From assembly GCA_035048485.1 (NCBI GenBank), contig CM068585.1, forward strand, positions 55,051,910 through 55,115,909: a stretch of 64,000 bases of DNA. Reading direction: 5' to 3'. The stretch comes from Pteria penguin. Lineage: Eukaryota > Mollusca > Bivalvia > Pterioida > Pteriidae. How positions within the stretch are numbered: the stretch's first letter is position 1; every line of letters starts with the position of its first letter. Of this stretch, positions 23,601 to 35,600 are shown piece after piece. The notes beneath the pieces were generated by a model that had not been told where the DNA came from, made no database searches, and saw nothing but the letters and a program-made list of their open reading frames with translations. A program made the position numbers and the translations under genes.

Positions 23601-26600
23601 TGGTGGTCTGAGGACATGTACCTGTACCTTCTACTGACATCAAAGTATCTTCCTTACATGTAGGCTCAAACTGATCTTTACCTGAAGTTTCTACAATTAT
23701 AAAATTAAATAGATTTAAACATAAGTTTCAAGTGTGTTTCACTAGCAAACTGAGGTATTGTGTTTCAATAACAAACAGAGGTATTGACACTCAACAGTAA
23801 ATTTACAAAGTAAAAAGTAAAATTATGTACCTGTGTTGGTGGTCTGAGGACATGTACCTGTATCTTCTACTGACATCAAAGTATCTTCCTTACATGTAGG
23901 CTCAAACTGATCTTTACCTGAAGTTTCTACAATCAAAAAAGAAATAGTTCAAGAATTAAATAGAGGATATTATTCAATACTTGTTGATTTAGAGTGTTTC
24001 ACAGTGAAATAAAATCAACTAAGAAAAGTTGAAATGCTACACTAGTGAGGATCATGTGTAAACAAGAGGCCCAAGTGGGCCTATATCGCTCACCTGAGAA
24101 AATATAACCTCTTCTCAGAAGGAGATTGGGCATATTTTGAGAAAATGTGTCAACTAATCAGAGCCATTGGCTGCCATCTTGGATCTCGGATTGGTAAAAA
24201 ATCACAAACTTGGTAAAGGACCTTGAGTACCTACTTCCTATGAGTTTTGGTGGAATTCTGTGCAGCCATTCTGGAGAAGAAGTCGAAAATGTGTCAACCA
24301 ATCAGAGCCATTGACGGCCATCTTGGATCTAGAATCGGCAAAAATACTTGACTTCGTAGAGGACCTTAAGTTCTTGCTTCCTATGAGTTTATGTGAAATT
24401 CTGTGCAGTTGTTATAAAGAAAAAGACATATGTCAAAAAAGACTACAATTTGTGACCTACTTTTGCCCGTGGTGGCGCCACCTATCAAGGTTGGTTGGTT
24501 GATTGGTGTTTTACGTCGCTTTCAACAATATTTCAGTTATATCGCGACATGGAAGCAGGAGGTTACCAACCTCTTAAACATAGTGGCGCAACCCGGGAAT
24601 CGAACCCGGATCGTCGGCGCCGCAAGCCAAGCGCACCTATCAAGGGAAATTGTCACAAACACCATCATTTGTCAGGATTCATACATTGTGAATCTACGGA
24701 AATCGGTAGCATATGGATTTGGCACATGTAACATTCCACTCATATCATGTGACTTCTCTTCTTGAATATTTATATATCGAATTGCTTAATGACCTTTATT
24801 CAATCACCAATATTTCCTTAACAGTATAAGTTTCAAATTTCAAATTTTGAATATATCTTAATTCATATCATATCTCTCAATATACAGCAACAAGAACATT
24901 ATGCCCTCACCGGCGCTCCTATCGCTTTAACAATTTCAAATGGTATAACTTTAAGAAAAATATTATTTCAAACTTTAAAGTAAAAAATATTTTTCTTGCC
25001 TTAAAAATAAGGATAACTGTTATTAGGAGTACCCATCTTAGCAATACAATATAACACAACATAACAAAATCAAAAGCAGTATGTTAGCAAAATTGTTCAT
25101 CAAAACAAATAATAAACAGAAACAATATTGAAAAGTGAACAAGATCGCGATCCAGGACACCCACCACTAAATGTTCTACAGGTAAAGCCATTCTATTTTC
25201 AGATTGGTTTGTCAAGTATAGACCTAAAGAACCTTACATGATATTTCAAAGAAATCATTTCTGATTTGAGGGATAATAAAATCAATATATCAAACTTTAT
25301 TTAACAAAATTCAAAATGCCTACTTTGTGGCCATTCTTAATTTTATTTTGTGGTTGGTATAACAATAGTGAAATTCACGTGTGCAAATTGACTTATAAAG
25401 GCCAATAAGAGGAATTTGGATACAAGTTTCAAAAAGATCCCTGCAGAACTTTTCGAGGATGGGTTTATTCATATAGTCAACCATCTATCAAACAAAATGG
25501 TAGGTAAATTCATTTGAGCTCGAGAAAAACCACTTTCAAATACTCTTACTAACTTGCATGTCAATTACATAATCCCTGCTCCTAGTGGCATGCAATATGC
25601 TTAGGTTGTAAATATTTTTTTAAACTTCATTTAACATGGTTTTACCAAACATTGGCATTATCATTACTTTTGAAAATGCCAAAATGATTATTTCTAAAAT
25701 TCATGTTCTGGTACTCTCTATATATGCCAGTATTGAGAACAATTATTACATACTATAGCCTGGCAGCTGGTCACAACAGATCACTATATAAGTATGCTGT
25801 AATGTTACAACAAGTATATAATTGCACATTTTCAGCATATATATAATTGCGACAAGCAAAACAAAAGCTTTGCAAAGTGGAATTCTCTGCTCTTGATGTT
25901 TTTTAACAACCTCCCCCCCCCCCCCAAAAAAAAAAAATCTGCAATTCTTTTAATTACTTGGTTCTGGATACAATACTGGTTTGACAGCACCTTTCTGAAA
26001 ACATCAGAGAAAAACCACAAATGTGTATAATGATGAAAATAGTACATTCCAACAATATTCTACATATGTGTAAAGCTTAAATTGTAGTTTCTTATTATAA
26101 GTTTAAATAAAGTTAACCAACATTTTTTCAGTCCTCTGTGTGTCATCAATGTATTCCAAGTTGTTTTGCCTGCCATTTATATCGGCATACCTGTATTATA
26201 CTTGAAACTACCAATGACAGTGTGGCCTCAACAATCATGAAAATATTCAAAACATTTTCTAATTTATGGTATCATTAATACAAGCTCCACATCACAATAT
26301 CAAGCAAAGTGCAACAGTAGGCTTCATCAGCTGGACATAAGATAAATCTATTGATTATAACCATCCTGTTATGAACAACTATATAAATAGTAGCTGATAA
26401 AAGTAAACATCATTATAGTAGATCAAGAAACAGTTTATAATGCTCAAGGTATCAGTTTCAATAATAAGTCAAAAAAGTCATAATTCTGCAACTTCCTGGA
26501 AGCATAAATGTTCATTATGATCCAAAAATCAGGGTTGAGGTTTGTAACAAACCTTTTTACCAGATGGAACCATTACCTGCGGCAGGGGTGTAAAAAGTTT

Positions 26601-29600
26601 AAAGTTTACCAACTGTCCAGGTCTTGTTGCAGCAAAAAATCTGCTAGACAAGACTTGGCAAACATCTTTATTAATACTGGACAATTTAGCTTTCTGGACA
26701 TATGGATCATGAACTTTAATATGGTTGTTGATTTAGCAGTTTACATGTACATGTAGATCTTATTTCATCTTTTCAACTTTGAAGAAGAAGTTGTATAAAG
26801 TTAAATAATGATATATGTTTTTTGTTGAAAAAAAAATCTTAGATAGGAATTTTAGATACATGTACTAGTCTTTAAGTAAGCCTAAAAAATCTGTTCGCCA
26901 AGTTCATAAAAACACAAGTTCCGGACCTCGGACCAGTGGGTGTGTAAAGTGCTTAGATGAAGCATGTAAACACACTAAAACAAAGAATCTCATTTGTATT
27001 TAACTAACAATGCAACGTGCAAGATATATGAATATAAGAAACAAAATTTGAAGAATTTAACATACTGTATCAGAAAAACAGACAAGTACCTTTAATTTCC
27101 TCCATGGGAGATCACATACACCATAATCGTATCGCAGTTCTTCCCCAAAATTAATATTTCTTTTGGCAACGAGACAAAGCTTTGGAATTTCACCATGGCC
27201 ACCTTTTTTTATCATTTTGCAATTGGATTGTCCACTTGGGGCATCATTTACTAGTCTCCCCATACCTTTTGCATTTGTAGCATCAACGCTGAAAGTAAAA
27301 GTCACATGCACTCAGATAAACCCAATCTATAAAAGATTAAAGTTGTATTTCATGTGACAAACACAGTAACCTGCCTTTATTTCTTGATATGCACGTGTCT
27401 GTTGGTTGGTATCTACTGAAATTTAAAATATAATGTATGCCTGCTGTTGACAATTATTTACTTAATTTTTCTCGCATTATCACCAGTGTGAGATCGAGTT
27501 ATCCAGTGTGAGACAGCAGTGTGAGATTTTTCTGTCTCACACTGTGTACTAATACGCGGTAATGTATATAAACTATAAAATAGTTGCTAAGAATTGTTGT
27601 TGTGGTCAACGCATAAACAGACCAGTGGCAAGCCTCGTCCTAGACTGTGAATTTTGTCCCCTCGGTGGAATTTCACTATCCCACACTCGTAGTAATTAAT
27701 GATTCTATTAATCTACTTACCAGTAAGTTTTTTGTTGATGTTTAAAATAGAACTGAAATCCATTTATATCGTCAGTTTCTGCATGTCTATCAGCACTGGT
27801 ACAGGTAACTGTACCATTGTAGTACAAAATATGCCTCCCTTTCGGGATGGTACTCTTTGCGAAGACACCATACCCTGTTTAAAAATGAAAAAAAAAAAAA
27901 ATTATGGTCAGTTCAAGATCATAAGGTGCAAACATACTGTCATTGATTAAAACAATTTGTTGCCTGGAATTCATACTGTCACCTGTTGTCTGCGAATAAT
28001 GTCATCTTTAGGGCCACTGATTTTCAGCTCCATAATAAGATATGCCTAAATTCCATCTGTGTTGTTTAAAAAAAAGTTATATGTGACTATTTTACTCTTC
28101 ATTGTAAGATAAATAATGTTTGCATTGTCCTACTGATCAATTTAAAACTATAATCAATTTCACAACAATATTACGATGATAAAAAATTTTGCTGTCAAAC
28201 ATAAACATTAAAAAAGATAGATCAAAATGTATTCTGAATGCTCAATATATCGTTAGATTAGTAATATACGACATAAATCACATTCGCAAGTGGTATGTGG
28301 CGATGTAAATCTACTTTATCCTTACAAAGCTTCCGACTAAATGAAACGTAGTAAACTTCAGTAGATTAATACACTCATAGATTACAAGTCCTAGCTCCAC
28401 AAATGTACAGGCACATAGCTTCATTATTGATGGTTACTAAGCAGAGTAACTACAGTATAGCTACAACAGAATTAATTAATATGCAAAACATGCGCAGACT
28501 GAAACCTGTTATTAATATTACTGACAATGTAAATCTGTTGGACATCATCACAGAAATATTAATTTTAGTAGACTGTCTAGAGTGAAATCTTTTTGAAATG
28601 GCACATTCATATTCACATCTAGATACACATAAGAGTCACAGATGTTTTTAGATATGTGTATTACATACGTTAACACTCACGACACATATGCATGTTACAT
28701 TGCAAGTCTTCAATTAGATCCAACTATGGGAAACCTTAATCATCAATTAACCCATTACGGTTCAATTAATTATGAACGGTTATAATCGGTTACCAAATTT
28801 GCTAACCTTGACAGCCTTAGTTTTCACTAACACATTAAAACACATGAATGTTTAAAGAAAATATGTTAAATACTGAGATTCTTATTTATATGGTTCTAAT
28901 TCTGCATTAAAAGTGAGAAGAAAATTCCCCCATGTAATAATATTGCTAGCATGCAGGTTAAATAGTGTTAAACAAGCTTACAGTCAGTGTTGCATGCAAC
29001 ACTCGTCCCCTGCCATGTCATCAGTGTTATTGAAGCAATGGAAGACTAAAACATCTTATAGTTCCTTTTTGCAGCACAATGCAGAAAACTGCCAGGTAAA
29101 ATAAACGTAGAAATATGCGTGATATGTTTCTCGTGACGTCACATCCGAAATTCATCTCTAACTCATATTGTAATCAAGAAACCTAAAAACCTTTATAAGT
29201 AACAGTAAGCTCTCTACCACTGTATTAATTTTTAAAGGTGCTTATCCTCGTTTCGATAGAAAAATATTGTTATCTAAACAATGTTGCATTTTTTCTTTAT
29301 TTTTCTTCGTTTATTATGACAAAACTCTTTCTGATTTTATGACTTTTGTAAACTCTAGCCCTGCCGCTAATTTTAGATAATTAAATGTAATTTTGGATTT
29401 AATTGTGCCCCTACAAAAATAGTCCTCTCTACCTGAGACTGTCAGTATGCGGTCAGTGGAGCACAGTATTTATCATTTGTTTTGAAAAACAATAAAGCAT
29501 AGCTTCTACTTTTGTTCATGTATAACTGATATAACGGCGACATGCTGTTTCTCGATCAAAAGTAGGGTAAGCATCTTTAATGAAATTGGTCATTCCTAAC

Positions 29601-32600
29601 ACAAGTTACTGTGTGGAAACCATCCAATCTTTTTTTAGTAAGTGACCTACTTATTTTACCTTTTGACCCCAAATACATTCCCAAGCAAGCATTCTTTGTA
29701 TACTATCACTGTGCAGCAAAGAAGTTTCAATGAAATTGGCCATCTGTAACACATCTAGAACCCATAGAATCTATTTTCAGAAACGGTGACCTACTTATTT
29801 AAGTTTTTGACCCCAAACACAATCCCAAGCAAGCACTCTTTGTATACTATCAGAGTACGAAGTTTCAATGAAATTGGCCATTCCTAACACAAGTTATTGT
29901 CTGGAAACCGCAAAATTTATTTTTAGTAACAGTGACCTACTTATTTGACCTTTTGACCCCAAATTCAATCCCAAGCAAGCACTCTTCATATACTATCACT
30001 GTACAAAGTTTCAATGAAATTGGTCATCCCTAACACAAGTTATTGTCTTGAAACCATCATCCGGACAGACAGACAGACGGACAGACAATGACAAACACTA
30101 TAGTCCCCTCCGGTTTCACCGGGCAGGGAACTAATAACTCTCAACTACTAAAATAACCTTATATCAAAATATTTTGGAGAGAACATGTTTTATTGCAAAA
30201 TGCAAAATAAATAAAGTAAATACTGTTTTAAACATCCCAATTCTGTTTCCCCTCAGTTTTATCACAGGGGTTGGAAATTAATTCCATTTGTCCGAGGTCC
30301 GAGACCACCACTTTTTGGCAAATGTCTAGAGCAAATATTATGTGCACTCGTCCAACGGCTAGTGAAATTAGAATATCTGAAGCTGTTAAATGTATTTGCA
30401 AGAACATGAGTTCACCTGTTCAAAGCCTAGCTGTGTAGTATTAGTGGCTATTAAATACAGGTACGACATAGTATGACTGATATATACATATATTCTTGCA
30501 ATGTTTTTTTTTGTTTTAAAAAGTATAAAAACTTCTGTTAAATTTCCTTTCTCGAGGTTATATGTTTAGTAGATTTTTCACCAGGACCAGTGCAAAAAAA
30601 TAATAGTACTGAGCCTGGTCTAGTGGAAAATTTTTGAAGTTTTCAACTCCTGTATCATCGAAAATCATTGGCCCTACATATTATATGTTCTAAATTTATG
30701 ATATCCTTAAGGCCTCTGCTTAAAATTTGCAAGATACAACTTACATTAACATTTATTTTACCAAAACACTTGTATATAATATATATGAAAGGCTGATAAA
30801 GTATGACTACATGATTTGATAGTTTCTTCAATACATTTTGTACTGTATGCACTCACCCATATTAAAAAAACATAACTGATATTGAATAAAATATTGCAGG
30901 TTTGATTGTATTCTCTTCACAAAAATCCTTGCATCTCTCCATATCAGCCAACTTCGAAAAAATTATTAGGTTCAGATTACAATTTTGAACATGAAGGTCT
31001 ACTGTTTCTAAATGCATGTTATTATCTTCACAAAATGAAATTGCTTGGCTGAATGCATATGGGTTTAAGAAACATGCAAATCCTGATGGGAAATCCATGG
31101 TTACAAATTAGCACATGCTTGCATACCCACAAAAAAGGAAACAACTCTCTCCTTACCAAGCTTTTCATGAGCAATGCACAAAAAGATATGTGCAAACATT
31201 TTTAAGACTTTGCACTTTACAGGAATACTGAGGTATACACACTTGAATGCATGGACAACATATTGAGGTACATTGATTAGCACACTTAGATTAGCTATGA
31301 GAGAAAATGCTTTCGTGTTTACATGTTCAACACCGGTCCTGATAATTATGCAACTTAAAATATATATGGGTGCATCAGTTTTAATGTACATGTATGCAGC
31401 TAGGGAAAACACAGTGAAATGATTGATTGATAGGAAATTCATATGGATATTGTATTAATATTTAAATTGAATTGTTGCCTGAAGGTGACTATGGGCCATA
31501 TGAACCACATTAGGCTGTAAATTAATGTATAGAATGATGTCCGGTTCACATAACCCATAGTTAACATAAGACAACAGTTCTTATTTTATATTTGTTTATA
31601 TTTGCTCCTGTTCATATTTTATTTGACCTCACCTCAATTTAAAATTAAGCTCAACTGGCGAAGTCATGACAGAAACCACGGTCTTGAGCAATTTTTTTAG
31701 GCCCTTTTAAGTAATAGACTACTTAATTATTCCTAGCGAATAATAGAGTATCCTCAGCTTCTCCCTAACATGACATCTCGAAACCATGGACAACCCGAAC
31801 AATGTCAATTATTCTGTAATAACAACCAAATTGCCATCCTGCAGACAATTATCTCATGCATGTAATTATCTGAAGTCTGGCTTCACATTGGACATGTTGG
31901 ATATGAAAAAATAAATTTAATATATACCGGTAAAACACTTTTCACATTTCCATGGTCGTTTACAAGGTGGTGTATAATGCAACAGACTTTTAACCCAATA
32001 CTGAATTTAAATTGATAAAACATTTTAATTTTGTAATTCAATAATCAATTAGCCTGTACATTACACCTGGCTGCCAGGTGGCTATCTTTGATGTTGACTT
32101 TGAAAGCTAGTTACCGCTATTATTTAGAAACTACTGAAAATAAAACATGTAAAGTAAAACCAAAATTATCGGACACTATGTCACAATGTGGTTCCATTTA
32201 TTTTGGTCGGATATGACAATGTGTCGGTAAATCCAGTGAAAACAGAATTTTCCCATTTCTGTATAAACATCCTTATGAACATGTATGTATAACATACTGC
32301 AACATTGAACAATACAAAACAGGTTCATTTATTTCACATTATAATGCACATAAAAATTCTTTTTATGACATGATTATTCAAAAATAAATCGTATTTTAAT
32401 AAACCTTTAATTACGTGTATATAAATGAGTGTATACATGATAACATGCGTGTGTGCTGCTATCTATTAACATCGTCACATACACTGCACACATCAGATAC
32501 GTTTGTTGAGATCATCGGTTGAAGTCAATAAAAAAATTAACATTATGTAACGTTGACTGGGTTTGTTTTAATTTTGATAGCAAATTAGCCAGGGGTTGAA

Positions 32601-35600
32601 AATTTCCCAAATTTTCCACTAGACCAGGACCAGTAGCATGATTTTTTGCACTGGTCCTGATGAAAAATCTACTAGACATTACCGGTATAGCTTCAGGAGA
32701 GAAAATAAAAGTAGAAGTCTTTTTTTTAACAAGCAAAAATTATACATATCATTAAATTATGTCTGTCAAACCTACGTATAGAGTAATCAAACCACTGATA
32801 TTATTAAGAATGACAAAATAAGATCTTGTTAATTTTGACACTCTACAAAAAGAGGTACAGCAAGCATTATTATTTCCAGTGGGTGATATAAATTATTTGT
32901 TAAAGTCATACAATATCAATCGAGATTCATTTATGCAATGTTATATGACATGAGATTCCTTGCAATATGTAAGGAATCTGATGTCAGTGGCCAGTGTATG
33001 ATGTTGCAATGTTATATGACATGAGATTCCATGCAGAATGTAAGGAATCTGGTGTCAGTGGACAGTGTATGATACTGCAATGTTATATGACATGAGATTC
33101 CATGCAGTATGTAAGGAATCTGGTGTCAGTGGCCAGTGTATGATGCTGCAATGTTATATGACATGAGATTCCTTGCAGTATGTAAGGAATCTGGTGTAAG
33201 AGGACAGTGTATGGCACTGCAATGTTATATGACATGAGATTCCATGCAGTATGTAAGGAATCTGGTGTCAGTGGCCAGTGTATGATGCTGCAATGTTATA
33301 TGACATGAGATTCCTTGCAGTATGTAAGGAATCTGGTGTAAGAGGACAGTGTATGGCACTGCAATGTTATATGACATGAGATTCCTTGCAGTATGTAAGG
33401 AATCTGGTGTAAGTGGACAGTGTATGATACTGCAACGTTGGATGACATGAGATTCCTTGCAGTATGTACAGAATCTGGTGTAAGAGGACAGTGTATGGCA
33501 CTGCAATGTTATATGACACGAGATTCCTTGCAGTATGTAAGGAATCTGGTGTAAGAGGACAGTGTATGACACTGCAATGTTATATGACATGAGATTCCTT
33601 GCAGTATGTACAGAATCTGGTGTAAGAGGACAGTGTATGGCACTGCAATGTTATATGACATGAGATTCCTTGCAGTATGTACAGAATCTGGTGTAAGAGG
33701 ACAGTGTATGGCACTGCAATGTTATATGACACGAGATTCCTTGCAGTATATGTAAGGAATCTAGTGTTAGTGGGCAGTGTATGATACTGCAACGTTGGAT
33801 GACATGAGATACCATGCAGTGCTACATGAATATGGGGTCAGATGAATATGGGTGCTAAATTGTTAAGTAATACGAGATTCCATGCAGTTTTACTAAATCT
33901 TTTCGGTGTAAGTATTGTGTTAACCACTACTTCTATATGTTTAGCATTTTGTTAAGTTTATAACCACTCATGCTCGAATTAATCTATATGGAGGATGCAG
34001 GGATGTGTTTGCTAGTTTCTCTAGTTGCTTGAAATCATTATTCATTGGCTCGACCTCTACCTGAAACGGGTTCAATAACTCCCCTACCCTTTAGAAATAT
34101 TTTCAAGCTGTGCATGTATATTTTCTGATAGTATTAATAATCATGAGCACGACAGCATAATTATAAAGATGGAGAGGGGTGCATTCGGCCGGCGGGGGGG
34201 GGGGGCTATCCCTTTCAGGCTTTCTATTTTATCGTCTTGATAATGTTTGTTGTATTAAATTTTGATATTAAATTTTCTGTTGTTATTCTAAGCGCACCGA
34301 ACAATCCGGAATTTTGATGCAGCTGCCGGTTTTAGCTTTTAATTTAAACACAGTCTGCTGACGTCATGCATGAGATTCCTTGCATCTAGCGAGAGCCGTT
34401 TATTTACTGCTAAAAGTTCATTAGATTCAGAGATGAAGTGGTTTAGAATTAAAGGTATTTACAACATTTTGATGGTCTGTACTCTTGTTAATATCTATTT
34501 ACAGGACTCTGTGCATAAATATTGTAGTTAAGCACAATTCTTAATGGATATTTCCAGAGCAAAATCTCTGACATTTGTGCATGTCGATCTTTCATCAAAT
34601 CTGCACCGATCAAAATATGCTTACGGATTCATGGAAACCTGCTTACTTGGAATCATAATAAAAGATGCTAAGTTCTTAAAATGATCATAAGTGAGTTGAC
34701 TTTGCTTATGAATATATGCTTACGTGAAAGAAAATAACCTGTGATCATGCAAGTTATAAAATTTCTGAGATTTCAATTTCACTAGCCATCGGACCACTGC
34801 ACATAAATTTTGCACTAGACAATTCCCAAAAAGTGGTGGTCCCGGACCTCGGACCAGTGGAATTTTCAACCCCTGATTAGTTCTTTCTGATTAAGACCAT
34901 AATTGTTCAATGGGTTCTAAAATTCGGTCATCTTTCATCAAAGCAAAACTGCGCAGTTCTGACCTGTTCATCACATTGACAAGTGAAGGTTATTTTTCAC
35001 TTTGGTTGATCGTCATCATTTTCAGCAATCTGTAGCTGAACTATCCGACATATCAACTAATTTTCTTTTGCAAGATAGACTTGTCATTGTGTACATATCA
35101 TGCAGTGAACAAACTTGGCACTCGCCAGCTCGCCAATGCCGAGTCATATCATTACCAGGCGAGTAAAATCATACATGTAAATCAACTCGTCCGGTTTTGG
35201 CGAGTGATGCATAATTCCTCTCTCCAAATTCATGTTTTTTAATTTCTTTGACTAATACACTCACTGATGTAAATTTGTATTATATCTGAATTCACAGAAC
35301 TTCATAGTAACATATGTAATGTGTCCCTTAGTAAGTATAATCGCTGTGAAATAAGTCACCACTTGTTGATGGGTTTTCCCATTGACAAATACAAGTCACG
35401 TTCTGATTGGCTGATACACTTTAATGGGATGCTAATCACTATATATGAGTTTAACATCAAGCGTGTTTCCGGTTTATGTAAACATGTCTCTATTGCAATA
35501 CGGTTTTACCGGCGCAAAAAATGTCAACTTCAAAGAAGCCAACAGTGAATCATTAAAAATTTGGGGCGAGCAGAATTCTGTTTTGGGCGAGTTAAATTCT

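Noticed and set aside
33225..33792. Minus-strand ORFs of 121 and 70 residues repeating a HTLSSYTRF motif
   Set aside because: Produced by the 71-bp tandem array; no coding signature beyond the repeat.
32930..33830. CRISPR-like look of a regular 71-bp array with palindromes
   Set aside because: Whole units repeat with no unique spacers, the DNA is eukaryotic, and the array sits inside a TIR element.
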